Positions 34,361 to 45,034 of a stretch of 64,000 nt of DNA are shown here, one piece after another (the stretch's first letter is position 1; every line of letters begins with the position of its first letter). The position numbers and the translations under genes are program-made. The stretch lies in NCBI GenBank assembly GCA_037043455.1, contig JAWPHD010002620.1, forward strand, positions 62,001-126,000. The letters run 5' to 3'. The notes beneath the pieces are model-generated. The model had not been told where the DNA came from and searched no databases. It saw only the letters and a program-made list of their open reading frames with translations. Origin of the DNA: Cyrtodaria siliqua (Eukaryota; Mollusca; Bivalvia; Adapedonta; Hiatellidae).

Positions 34361-34800
34361 TTTAGTATCTTTATTATACTTCGAAAATGATTGCATATCA
34401 ACCAAGTCAGCAGACAATATTTTATCAATTTCATTAACAATTACACGGCGTTGAGTGCTGTTTCTTCGTGTATGTTTAGTAAGTTCATCTGCTAACTTAC
34501 CTGTCCATTTCAACGCCTTTTCTCGTTTTTTTGCTCTCCAAGTCATAGTTTATATGTTGCAATAATTACAGGCTTGACTATCAAATTCTTAGCGATATTT
34601 TCTCAAAGTGATTTGGATTTGCTTGTTTTCAAACCGGCCAGCATGTTTTTATCGCACACTGATTTATTACTAGGACTTTCTTCATAACAGTAATCATGCT
34701 CTTTGCAAACAGCATCTAACTCATTTACCGGTTCTCCGCTATCAAGCGGATTACCCGGACCGCAAAATTTATAACCAGGAAGTGTTAGCAATATCCACAA
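34360..34800 (-). pseudogene. Phospholipase A2-like Polinton protein
   Basis: The frame 34800-34603 has [34 protein letters not shown] and CDKNML. The calcium-loop-like CGPGN and the His-Asp pair in HDYCY mark a PLA2-like fold, as in capsid proteins of parvoviruses and in Polintons, where it is thought to help membrane passage. A stop at 34603 is followed, in other frames, by a basic tail (WRAKKREKALKWTGKLADEL, 34546-34480). The 5' end overlaps the end of the protease frame by a few bases, suggesting a deletion at the junction. Confidence 0.75.
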
Positions 34801-35085
34801 AGAACACTTGTTTTATCTTGATACTGAAAAGTGTTGTATTTTATATTAGGTATGTACGCTAAAACTTCTTTTGATGGGCTCAGTCCAAACGGATCAAAGT
34901 AATAATTATCATAGTAACAAGTCCAGTGTGTACCAGGTCCAGTATGATCATCAAGAATAATAATACCGCATTCTTGTTTATGTTGTGTTGTCGGTAATTT
35001 GTTTTTGCTGTACACCCCACTTAATTTCTGTATACCTAGCTGCTTAACCCATATTATTATATCTAAGTTAGAGATAGGTTCATTT
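34785..35085 (-). pseudogene. Adenain-like cysteine protease (C5/Ulp1-type)
   Basis: Reads SNLDIIIWVKQLG, GVYSKNKLPT, QECGIIILDDHTGPGTHW (catalytic His), YYFDPFGLSPSKEVLAYIPN (Asp region), and TSVLCGYC (catalytic Cys region) before a stop. This is the maturation protease that cleaves capsid precursors in adenoviruses and Polintons. It is only about 100 residues; the C-terminal part after the Cys is missing, so it is truncated. It follows the pX/pVI-like gene and precedes the PLA2-like gene on the same strand. Confidence 0.82.
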
Positions 35086-35095
35086 TTATTTTGTT

Positions 35096-35805
35096 TTGTT
35101 TTTTTTTACAAATGGGATACTTCTGTATGGCCTTATTTGTGGATCAACTTGTAAAACATTTCCACGATCAACTCTTAGTCCTTTCCCTTTTCTACCTACT
35201 TGTAAACTTCTTCCAGTTAAGCCGCTAATAACAGATCCAATCAATGGAATTCCTAGTGATGCAAGCAGTCCGAGAAATCCTCCGTCTTGTTGTTGTTGCC
35301 TTGTCAGTTTAATAGGGCCACAACCTTTGCATTTTATTATCTTGTTTATTTGTGGTAGTGTTAATGCATTATTTGATTCAAGTAGTAGTGTTTGTTATTT
35401 GTAAATAGGAATAGTTACCATCCCATTTCCAAATAGTTTGCCAATTCCAGTACTTGCCAGACCACTAAGTGCTCCTGTTGCCAGAGGTCCGAATATATTT
35501 GGAGAAAATTTAGCAACTGTTGGTAAAATTGTTTTAGTTAGCAAACCAGCTAATGCGCCTAAAAAGTCTCCATTCTTAGACTGAGATCTCATCTGCAATT
35601 TTGATATATTTATGTCTAATCCTCGTCCGTTGGATTTATCTTTGTTAATATTGTTAATCTAGGTAGCTGTAAACAACAAAGGAAAGTCTCAAGCTAGTTA
35701 GTTATTTTTTAACCTAAGTGTTAATTCACTTTTGTTCTCATAAGCCTTTGCTAAACTTTGTTTCTGACCATCTGTCAAATTTACTGAATAATGTTGGTAA
35801 GTCAT
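35096..35805 (-). pseudogene. pX/pVI-like small capsid-associated protein
   Basis: Starts MTYQHYSVNLTDGQK, continues NKSELTLRLKN, then after frame breaks SNGRGLDINISK and GDFLGALAGLLTK, PLATGALSGLASTGIGKLFG, TLPQINKIIKCKGCG, DGGFLGLLASLGIPLIGSVI and GRKGKGLRVDRG. One stop (35395) sits in an otherwise continuous frame from 35598 to 35096. Gly/Leu-rich hydrophobic stretches separated by basic GKG-type segments are typical of the Polinton protein compared with adenovirus pX/pVI. Function inferred: membrane or DNA-interacting minor capsid protein. Confidence 0.65.
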
Positions 35806-35822
35806 ATATATTATAAGTTAGA

Positions 35823-37291
35823 TTAAACAATAACTAGTTCATTTCCAACGGCATCAATAACAACATTTTCCTCGTATAAGACCAAAGCATAAACTCTATA
35901 TCTAGCGGTAGGAACGTTGTTTAGTTTATATCTCAGACTAAGTTGTTTTTGATCAACACTGACGTCATTACTAGTGTAACTGAAATCGAAATATATTATT
36001 CCAAAGAGTTTTTTAAAATTACCCACGTTGAGTAAAGTTCCAGTGTTTTTATCATTTATGATATTAGCATAACTGTATTCAGTTTCTGGATAATAAACTC
36101 CATTTCCAACTTTCAATCTAGCTGACTGAAAATAGCAATTAGTATTAGCAGCATTAACGTTAAACGTATCCAAAAGATGAGGATTTTGTGTTTGAGAAGA
36201 ACTCTTGTCGGCCCTTTGCAAATACACAAAAACATGTTTGGGATTTTTAACACCAGCCGTTATTCTAAATATAGATTCTGTTAGTTGAGTACTTCCGCTT
36301 TCTTGTATCATTTCACGAAGATAAGTCCATCTTGTTGTTGTCATATAATTTTAAGTATTACATATTTTTCATACAGTTGATGTCATTCTTTCCCTATAAA
36401 TCAGAACATTTTCATATTTATAAATATTCAATATATGGTCATTTAGAACCGTGATGTCATATCTCTCAAAATTGCCGCTTCCATATCCGTTTCAACAGAA
36501 ACTTCAAATGATCATATCTTCTTTGTTTATCATCCGATTTTGATAATTCTTTCACCCTTATTCAAGTTTTTCAGAACTCATAATAATATAGATGGTTTGG
36601 CTGTGTCGCTAGATCCCCTTTACATATGATTCTAGGTATCCACACAACTTATTTATTAATAACTACTCTACCATCATCAGCGAGACCAGCAGCTTTAAAA
36701 ATTAACACATTATCATCTGTCAGTTGCAAGCTGGTTAAGAGGAAGCATGTTTATTTCCAAACATCCAAAGAAGGAATATTTGTTTAATGGAGTTATAGAT
36801 TCAACTTTTTGATTAGCTATGATTAAAGCATGACGAGCAGTAAATCCTAGGTTATAACCGGCTTGATCATCTCGAGATTCTGCAGTATCTGTACTATCTA
36901 AATAAAAGTATTCGTTTGTTCCGGTTGTCTTTGCATAGTCATCAGAAATGTCAAGCAAGCTTTTGATATTAACAAATATGTGGAGATTATTTCCATCGTA
37001 AACTGTTTTTTCCATTTTTCTTTACTTGCATTTGATCAATCAGTGAAGCTGCATCGTAAATAAGAGCAATTTCATCGGCGGCTGCGAAAGCGGCTCCATC
37101 AGCAAGCTAGTTTACTTGAAACTGATTTCAAAATATGCATTATACCAATCAAAGTAAGAACTTCTATCATTTAGTGTAATCTGATAACAACTTTTCATTT
37201 GCCTGGTAGCATTTCCTGGTTGTGTTATAGAAGTATCTAACTGAATAGGTACATGTTCATATCTAGTATTATATTTATCACTTCGAAACAT
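35823..37291 (-). pseudogene. Polinton major capsid protein (double jelly roll)
   Basis: The start is chosen at MFRSDKYNTRYEHVP (37291). N-terminal blocks: SITQPGNATRQMKSCYQ, SSYFDWYNAYFEI, then after a stop and frameshift YDGNNLHIFVNIKSLL, YAKTTGTNEYFYLDS, NKYSFFGCLEINMLPLNQL, a frameshift at about 36730 and LTDDNVLIFKAAGLADDGR. About 250 bases around 36400-36620 are unrecognisable. The C-terminal frame (36344-35823, 173 codons, open) reads RWTYLREMIQESG, FRITAGVKNPKHVFVYLQRA, NGVYYPETEY, IYFDFSY, VYALVLYEENVVIDAVGNEL. The WTYLRE and NPKHVFVYLQ blocks and this C-terminus are hallmark Polinton capsid sequences. At least three breaks. Confidence 0.85.
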
Positions 37292-37720
37292 CTATGTATA
37301 CTAGTAATTAGATCATTTTTATTAATTAATCGTTTAATTCTTACAATAATATTTTTGGTTCCTCTTCCGGATAGTAATCTGTTAATTTTTGCATTTACAT
37401 CTTCTTCAGTTTTGGCTACAACCTTTTTTGTTATTAGCCTTTGTAAATTCTCTTAAAATTATCTCACCTTTTGGTTTAGGTTTAATATCTGAAACTTACT
37501 TATAAGCAGCCATTTTATCTACTTCATCCCCAAGTTTTTTAGAACCGCTCTCTATGATTTGTTTACCAGCAGTTTATAATGCTTTCTTGCCTGCTGTTTT
37601 TACAGACTCACTAAATATCTTTGAGCCAACCTTTGAAAAAATGTCAAATATACCAGCTCCAGTTAATCGGTCAACTTGAGTATATGTTCCCGTACTAGTA
37701 TCATAAACTTTCTTTGCCAT
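37291..37720 (-). pseudogene. Small Polinton protein upstream of the major capsid gene
   Basis: Starts MAKKVYDTSTGTYTQVDRLT at 37720, followed by GAGIFDIFSKVGSKIF, a stop, then SGSKKLGDEVDKMAAYK, IKPKPKGEIILREFTKAN and DVNAKINRLLSGRGTKN. Polintons often have such a basic protein with an LLSGxG block just before the capsid gene. Its role is unknown. Two or more in-frame stops and a frameshift are present. The end overlaps the capsid start. Confidence 0.55.
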
Positions 37721-37782
37721 TTAACTTATATTATATTAATTATTTTAAAACAAGTCGAAATGATGTATGAACTCCATTAAGA

Positions 37783-38469
37783 TTAAATGATGTAAATAGT
37801 AATACTGTTAATGATCGTTTTGTTTACCTCAGAGAACCCGACTATTATCGGTTCATCTTTAAAAGTATACGATCTCGTAAGATCAGCTGTACTTATTTCA
37901 TAAATAACATCCTCGCATGATCCATCAACAATAGAATTATTTATCAAATCACAGTGAATATACAATGTATCGATAGAATTTATGTTTGGTGTTACAGTTC
38001 CGAATTTAGTTTCTCTGATAACTGCATCTTTGTCAAACCCGATTAAGGTGTGACAGTTTGTTTCCCTTAAATCAAGCATGACATTATTATGAATGGTAAC
38101 TAAACATTTGAAAATTGATAAATCAAACTCAATTCTTATCGGGGTAGGTGAGCCATCGGTTAAATCACTGTTTACAGACAAAGTTTCTATTATATAATTA
38201 TCGATATCAGCATAACTGTAATTTCCATCTGCAAAACTAATAGTTTTCCAATCTGTTCCATTGTGATACCTTATCACTTTGTTATTAAAATCTTCACTAA
38301 TATTATACCATGAGTAAGTCATGGAATTAATCTTATCGAGTCCAATGCCATAGTGTTTGTTCTTGCCTAATATTAATGGCCTGGCAAATACAGTTGTAAA
38401 ATTACTCGGTATATTTGAGCTATTATTTATTGACGCTTTTTCTGATGATAATACACTTTTTTGTTCCAT
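37783..38469 (-). CDS. Polinton penton (minor capsid) protein
   Basis: An unbroken 228-codon frame. N-terminal SNIPSNFTTVFARPLILG, then YGIGLDKINSMTYSWYNISE, ISFADGNYSYADIDNYI, VMLDLRETNCHTLIGFD, NINSIDTLYIHCDLI and YTFKDEPIIVGFSE. The TYSWYNIS, (D)G.YS..DI and D.LYIHCD blocks are typical of the single-jelly-roll penton of Polintons, which forms capsid vertices. It is the best-preserved structural gene of the element; the C-terminal residues look slightly altered compared with the usual length (family members are often somewhat longer). It sits upstream of the capsid gene on the same strand, 63 bp apart. Confidence 0.82.
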   Translation of the reverse strand: MEQKSVLSSEKASINNSSNIPSNFTTVFARPLILGKNKHYGIGLDKINSMTYSWYNISEDFNNKVIRYHNGTDWKTISFADGNYSYADIDNYIIETLSVNSDLTDGSPTPIRIEFDLSIFKCLVTIHNNVMLDLRETNCHTLIGFDKDAVIRETKFGTVTPNINSIDTLYIHCDLINNSIVDGSCEDVIYEISTADLTRSYTFKDEPIIVGFSEVNKTIINSITIYII

Positions 38470-38494
38470 TATACATATTAGTAGATAAAATTAA

Positions 38495-38705
38495 TCACCT
38501 TTGTAAAAATGTTTAAAACTTAATCTTTCAAAATTGAAAACTTTTGTAGTGCCACGTTTTATTCTTGGAGAGATGGTCCAATATAGAGATTCCGGAAGAT
38601 ATACTTCAGATGTTTCTTTTAGTATTCGTTTAACATTTTCTATTTTTGGCTGAACATGCGGCTCATCAGCACCTTTATTAAACCAACTAAACCAGTCTAT
38701 ACCAA
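38495..38705 (-). pseudogene. Unrecognised Polinton reading-frame fragment
   Basis: An open stretch reads DWFSWFNKGADEPHVQPKIE, NVKRILKETSEVYLPESLYW, RIKRGTTKVFNFERLSFKHF and a stop just before the penton start. I do not recognise it. Its left (upstream) end is cut by the Tc1-type element at 38733, so it may be the C-terminus of a longer protein. Confidence 0.4.
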
Positions 38706-38732
38706 TGTTTGTATAACAGTTTATGCTTCAAC

Positions 38733-39217
38733 TATACTCAGCAAAACGAAATTAACAAAACTTAACAAATGTAAAGATTAGCGACAATAGCAAGATTTAG
38801 CAGTCTAAGCCCTTCAAATACACAGACAATTTTTCAAAACCTCGCTAATATCTCATGTCTCCACCGTTACACCAAACACATTCCAAAAATGCGACGTCGC
38901 ATGCTTGTGTCGTAACGATAGACGAAGCATCACGCATATTTGGGACGTCGTGTACGTCAGGATGACCCTATACAAAGTGTTCAGGACGTTAAAGCAGCAC
39001 TTGTCCGCGAATGGAACGCATTAGCTCCAGAATTCGTCAGTTGTTACGTCAGAAGCATGCGACGTCGCATTCTTGCCTGTATTCGGTGTAACGGTGGACA
39101 AATTAGCCAGGTTTTTAATATTTTGCTGTGTATTTGAATCGACTTAGACTGCTGAATCTGTGCTATTGTCTTTACCTTTACATTTGTTATGTTTTGTTAA
39201 TTTCGTTTTCACACCTA
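38733..39217. mobile_element. Tc1/mariner-type element remnant with long inverted repeats
   Basis: About 95 bp at each end are inverted copies (AAAACGAAATTAACAAAAC near 38744; inverted at 39188-39207), flanked by TA. A second inverted block, CACCGTTACACC...AATGCGACGTCGCATGC, lies inside. The middle (38940-39105, plus strand) encodes GRRVRQDDPIQSVQDVKAAL and EWNALAPEFVSCYVRSMRRR, the C-terminal end of a Tc1-like transposase. It is therefore an internally deleted copy of a Tc1-type transposon. It inserted between the fibre-like gene and the penton cluster. Confidence 0.85.
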
Positions 39218-39333
39218 TGTTTTTCAACTATGATTTACTTTTTTATTATTTGGTATATTTCAATGAAATTTTGTGTGAACATCAAACAAAGATGTTCTTA
39301 AAAGAAAATCATACTACAATTGTTAGTTCTCTC

Positions 39334-40543
39334 TTACTGTCTCAGATTTTGCAGGAAAAAACAAAGTGGATACTTTTTATTTTTTGCTGAGTAGATATAG
39401 CGCCCGGGTTTTACAATTACTACGCCGATGAGACGTTTACCATCACTGGGAAATTTTGTAGCATATTTTTCACTTTTTATAAGTGGATTGGTTACAAAAG
39501 TAAAAACCTCGAGAAAAGCATCAAGTTTCAAGTGGTTTTCGTGTCGGGTACGACGCATATTCAACGCTATCTTTTATAATACTAATTCCGTCTATTGTAG
39601 CTTCAAGAATTAGAATCCGACTTAAATATTCTACTTTTACTTTCAACTCATGAAGTATACCAAGAACTGCTGTGAGGCGACTATCAGACTTTTGATTATG
39701 CTCTTTGAGAGAAGCTATTTCGCCATCAAAAGCTTTGTTTTTTTCATCCTGGGCAGCTTTAAATTGCTTTGAAACATCATCAATAGCAGTCTTAAGTTTA
39801 TCAGCGTCAACCAGTTTGCTCAGAGCAGTCTCCAGCGTCTTGCTGTCAACCATTTTCATTTTGATGTCTTCAAACTCTTTGCTGATATCGCCAACGGTAG
39901 TGCTTGTTTGCCTATTTAATATTTTTATTTGAGTTATTTCTTCAGTAAAAGTAGTTCTCATTTGTTTTGAAGCATCAGCAATAGCAGTTTCAAGTTCATT
40001 GTTATCAACCATTTGTATATTGATTTCTTTGATTCGCTCATAAATACTGTCAACACCAACTTGTATTTTCTCGCCTAACCTTTTATAGAGCTCGCTATCA
40101 ACTTCCAATCCATCTTCTTTCTTTTCTAACCTTTTTAAGTAATCACCCAAACGTTTTATTTCATCTTTCAAACCGTTTTTGAATTTCAATAATTTTCTCA
40201 CGGTTTGTCTGTTATTGCTTTTGTATCAGACTTAGTTTATCATCAACACCTGTTGTCAATTTTTCATCATGTCTGGAATTTTATCAATATTATAATCATG
40301 TATGATTTTTGTTATTCTTCTTTGAGTAAATTGCTTTGTTGCTACAGCATCTGCTTTTTCTGGATTGCCAACATTGATAATTCTATTTTTATCCATGTTA
40401 AGATCACTTCTTAAAATATTTTCCTGTTTTTTACCCTTGTGAAGATAATTAACCAATTGTTTTTGTTTTACATACTCGGACAGCACAATGCCAAAATTTG
40501 CAAATATTAACTCTGCCAGTTGTAACTTCCTCACCAAGTTCAT
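39334..40543 (-). pseudogene. Fibre-like trimeric coiled-coil protein of the Polinton
   Basis: Starts MNLVRKLQLAELIFANFGIV, then VKQKQLVNYLHKG and LRSDLNMDKNRIINVGNPEK with DAVATKQF. The N-M-x2-N-R-I-x2-(V/L)-x2-P-x(4-6)-DAV-x-K-x(F/Y) pattern recurs in tail-fibre and other trimeric appendage proteins of phages and Polintons. It is followed by a long predicted coiled coil (40201-39560: heptad-rich, with three or four repeats of MVD(N/S)x(E/T)LETA-type units), then a C-terminal block RHENHLKLDAFLEVFTFVT and GVVIVKPGRYIYS after a frameshift. At least three breaks. Role inferred: spike or attachment protein. Confidence 0.65.
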
Positions 40544-40569
40544 TAAAAAGCCCCACTATATATAATATG

Positions 40570-43500
40570 ATTATATTAAAAACTCGAAAGCTCCCGATTT
40601 AAAAATGCTAAACTATATTGGCGCATGCTTAAAGAAAAGTGTTCTAATTTGAAGTCTAAATCATTATCTTCAACAGATTTTTCAATCTATTTTAAGGCAA
40701 TAAATAATCCAGATAGATTTTTTTTCAACCTGATGAGGACATTTTAGAATTTAATGATAGATGCCTAAATGGGGAATTGCAAATTATTTTCGACGAAATG
40801 AATGTTGAAATAACACGTGATCAGGTAAATACAGCTATAAAACAACTTAAAAGCGGAAAAAGCGGAGGACCAGATTTTTATATAAATGAACTGTTCAAAT
40901 ATGGTAATGATGACTTAATTACGTATTTACACAAGCTGTTTAATGTAATTTTGGATGTTGGTTATTTTCCAGAGTGTTGGTCCGATGGACATATTATACC
41001 TTTACATACAAAATGTAGCCTCGATAACGTTGAAAACTATCGAGGAATGACTTTACTCAGTGCACTGGGTAAACTATTTACACGAATTTTAAACAATAGA
41101 TTGTCTACGTGGGCCGAAACATATCATGTTTATGTTGAGGCTCAAGCAGGTGTCCGCAGTAAAATGGATACTGTTGACAATTTTTTTGTTTTGCATAGTC
41201 TCATCAATCACTTTATAAATGAAGGGAAAAAACGTATTGTTCTTTTATAGATTTTGCTAAGGCATTTGACTACGTTGTTACAGAAAACGTATGGTATAAA
41301 CTTATCAAAATTGGTGTTAAAAGAAAGATTATGGACATTATCAAATCAATGTATGCAAATGTTAAGTCAAAGGTTAAACATGATAATTGTTTGAGTGATG
41401 AATTTACCTCTCATATGGGAGTGCGACAAGGCGAATGTCTATCTCCTTTTTTGTTTTGTATATATATAAATGATCTAGAGGAAGAATTTGTTTCAAAAGG
41501 CATAGAAGGGTTGAATTTAGAAATGATCAAAATATGCTTGTTAATGTATGCTGACGATCTAATTATTTTCGCTAAATCTGCAGAGGGCTTACAAAGTAGT
41601 TTAAATATTCTTCATGATTATTGTATCAGATAGAAACTAAAGGTTAATGTAGCGAAATTCAAAGGACTGAAGGTCCTGAGAGTCGCCAAGATTGAACAGT
41701 GTCTATCTTCTTGATGAGGTTAAAGGTTTTTAAATATTGAGATAGTAAGAGTTTAAAAAAATAAAAAAAAAATTTACCCCACCCACACCACCAAATATTG
41801 GCCGCGATTTTTCAAAAACGGCCGTGCAAAAGACGGCTGCTTGGTTGGCTGCCTAATAACTTCCCCTCTGGAAAATAACAGATAGTCTGAATCAAATTGA
41901 GGACAATGTACAATAGTACGAATCTAATTGAGTACGAAGTACGAAATTTCGTAGGACTTCAGTTGTCGTTCTTGAATTCATTCTATTTTTAGAAGCAACA
42001 ACGCCTTGTTAAATCTGCTAAAATACCAAACAAAGGAAATTCGAAAAATCGATTTTAGCAATTTTACGGGAGTTTTTCATACAATTCCGTGGGGCCGGGA
42101 GGAGGGTTAGAATTCCGTGAGATTTCATCTCACCCCGTGAGGTATCACATGTATGCAATAACTACAATATTTACGAATATTTAGTTCCGAATTTGTTAGC
42201 TGGGTCACTTCCGGGTAACTCCATTCATGAAATATATCATACGGACGTCATTTCGACGTCATTTCGATCGAGATATTTTTTTTGTGTATTAATGCGCATA
42301 ATATTTCGGTAAACCTACAAAAAAGACATGTTTATACTGTATACAATTACAATTATTTCATTATTTCACAATCAGTAGTTATATTACTCGGTATACATAT
42401 CGTTCATGTCAGTCACCTTATCAAGTTAAGTTGTATTTGAAGCAGTTAAAGGGGACTACATTGCTTACAACGGTAACGTGTCTCATCCGTTTTAAAAACT
42501 CCCTACTCAGAAATTGCGCTAAATACATATATACACGTATATACATATATACATGATTCCAAGAGTCAGCCATGCCATAATGACGAGGTGCTTGAGATTG
42601 TTAGTCTTTTGTCTATTTAGGAATATCTTTTACTACTGGATGTTCATTTGCAGATGCACAGCAAACATTGTCCGGTCAAGCACAGAAAACTATTTCCAAA
42701 CTAAATAAATATCTATATAAGTTTAAAGATATATTAGTAAAACATTATTTGGATTTGTTTGATAAGCTGGTCTTCCCTATTCTGAATTATGACTATGAAG
42801 TATGGGGATTTTGTAAAGCAGACAATATAGAGTAAGTTCATATACGGTTTTGCAAGAGATTACTTAATGTTAAACGGAGTACTCAGATAGATTTAATTTA
42901 TGGTGAATTGGGGCGTCTTCCTCTTCAAACAATAGATTGTTTCGTGTTATGAAATTTTGGTTTAAAATAATATATAGCCAGAAATACAAAGTATATTAAA
43001 TGTGCGTATAACCAGTTATTAAGAGACATTTCACGATCAATTTATTCAAAACTGGAATTCAAGATTATCAGAGTCTCCTAAAGCAAGATTTTATATTTTA
43101 TTTGCAAAGTTTGGTTTTCAGTCCTACTGAAGTACAATTACAATAAAAAAAGTTTAGAGTTGCACTGTCGAAATTAAGACTCTTCCCATAGAATGGAGAT
43201 AGAAGCAGGGAGGTTAAAAAAACGAGAAAAACGCCTTTGCAAGAAAGAAAGTGCCAACATTGCAATATTCAAGAAGATGAATTCCATTTTTTGTTTGAAT
43301 GCCCTCTTAGAAAACGATATTTAAAGAAATAGTTTTGGAAACACCCACACATGTTGAAATTATTAGATCTCATGACGTCAAACAGAACGAAGGTACATCG
43401 ATGTTTAGGACAATATATGTATAAGTCGTTTAGATTAAGAAATGAGATCTATGCAACTAATAGTTTTTTTCAAAAATCGTGAGTGAGTAAGTGAGTAAGG

Positions 43501-43690
43501 GTGGTAGGGAGTGAGGGACAAGCTGTTTACTGATCGCTTGAATGCATCAGTATTTGGGAAAAGGAACACATTGTCTATATACTCGCGTGTATGATATGTA
43601 AAATTATTTTCATGCGAACGCTTGCTTGCCATATTTAAATTAAATTCTTTTGTAACTCATAGACATGTTTTGTCTTTTGAATGAATAAAG
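40570..43690 (+). pseudogene. LINE (L2/CR1-type) copy 2
   Basis: Blocks in order: DEDILEFNDRCLNGELQIIF, VNTAIKQLKSGKSGGPDF, FNVILDVGYFPECWSDGHII, VENYRGMTLLSALGKLFTRI, AEAQAG-like VEAQAGVRSKMDTVDNFF, a frameshift, then FTSHMGVRQGECLSPFLFCI, MYADDLIIFAKS (active site, 41546-41580). After an insertion (about 41650-42615) it resumes with SGQAQKTISKLNKYLYKFKD, VWGFCKADN, YGELGRLPLQ and a degraded Cys/His block near 43240-43320. The same family as the copy at 27677. It inserted between the fibre-like and ATPase genes. Confidence 0.85.
41650..42615. repeat. Insertion inside LINE copy 2
   Basis: About 965 bases split the LINE between YADD and the LSGQAQK block. It includes an inverted copy of 10520-10612 (41765-41862: CCAAATATTGGCCGCGA, CGGCCGTGCAAAAGACGGC). 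The remainder (42100-42600) is AT-rich with no product. There is a TATACACGTATATACATATATAC stretch at 42527-42553. Confidence 0.65.
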
Positions 43691-43789
43691 TTATCTATCA
43701 TATTAAATTTCACTAGTCAATAAATACTGATAAAGGTGATCTTTTGGGAGCAACTAACACAATTAAGAGAATAAAGCAGCAGACTCGGT

Positions 43790-43990
43790 TTTATTGAGTC
43801 TGTTCATGAGAAGTAATGGAAGAAGCATCACCTCTCACGTCCCCTAGCATCGGCTTAAGTGGTATTCTACTTCAAAGCTCGCTGGTCCCTAAGGACCAGT
43901 AAAAATAACACTACTGATTCGTAGACCAACTTCCTCGGGCGGTTAACAGAGATCTTCGATCTCCAATGAAGTTACGTTTTACCAACTTCC
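43790..43990 (+). repeat. Diverged copy of the hairpin-bearing repeat
   Basis: TTATTGAGTCTGTTCATGAG, CACCTCTCACGTCCCCTAGC and GTATTCTACTTC resemble 29660-29750, but the hairpin arms are degenerate. The overlap with the ATPase 3' end is unclear. Confidence 0.4.
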
Positions 43991-44575
43991 TCCGGTGATC
44001 CAGATACAGAAAGTCGTACTGCTTGTCAGTTGCTTTTTTATACTGATCTTTGCTGACACCTTGTTCGTTGGAAAGCATACCCAGCTCACGATTAACTGGA
44101 GTTGCAAAGAAGATGTAATGAGAGCAATTCAGCCGAATGTCTTTGGGAGTTTTGTAATAAGATTGAGATAAATAAATTACACAACAAATTGTGTGTCTTC
44201 CCTGGATGAAATAATTAATAATATCGTTTTGAAGTATTCATCAAAAATGACTATCTTCTGATTATCTGAATCTAATGTATCCACAGGATAACTTCATCAT
44301 TTGAACATTATAATATGTCTTCGAATGGGATTTTATTCTTTTTTGCTATTTTTTCAAGTTTTTGTGACAAGACCTGGTACTTCGACTGTTCCAAATTTTT
44401 AGCAAACAAATAAATCTTGTCATAATAAACTAAAGGTTTTAATAGCACGTGAACTAATGTGTTTGTTTTGCCAGATCCTGAATTACCACAAATTAACATT
44501 CTAAAACAACAGTCTGGCTAAAAGTTCCATTTTCATGTCATAGTTTGGAATTTCCATTAAAATAATACTTGGATA
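43935..44575 (-). pseudogene. Polinton A32/FtsK-type genome-packaging ATPase
   Basis: Reads MKMELLARLLF-like residues, then MLICGNSGSGKTNTLVHVLL with the Walker A P-loop GNSGSGKT (44499-44440), YDKIYLFAKNLEQSKYQ, then in other frames QKIVIFDEYF (Walker B), INYFIQGRHTICCVIYLSQS, YYKTPKDIRLNCSHYIFF, LGMLSNEQGVSKDQYKKAT and FLYLDHRRKLVKRNF. The Q-G-R-H and Y-L-x-Q-S/PKDIR-x-N blocks are those of the Polinton packaging ATPase, which drives DNA into the capsid. At least two frame changes. It diverges from the plus-strand basic-protein gene, with about 30 bp between the start regions, so a shared bidirectional promoter is possible. Confidence 0.87.
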
Positions 44576-45034
44576 ATATTAATATTTTCTAACTATTATT
44601 ATATATGTCTAAAGTGTATTGTGGAATAAAGCAAATCCCTCGTGGCAAATAACTCGGAACCGAAAAAGAATGTATTAAAGCCAACCAAAATAGGTATTAC
44701 GGCTTGAAAATATTTCAGAAAAACTTCCCGAACCAGCAAAACAAAAAGAACCAGATTTTAAAAAAGTAAAAATCCAGGAAAACAATCAAAAACCGAAGAA
44801 CAGCCTAATATTGTATTTTTGATAGGGTAACAAGCTGAACAAAGAAAAATCAATATATTTTTATTACCAAACGCAACTACGGAAAGATCAATAACGCGAC
44901 TGAATAATAGATTGCAAAAAAAAAAAAGAAGAAAGTGCAACAGCACGTAAAAATATTAAGGCAATCAAAGAAAAGAACACAAAAAAAAAACACTGGCTAA
45001 ACCTACAGTAAAAAAACACTGGCTAAACCCTCAC

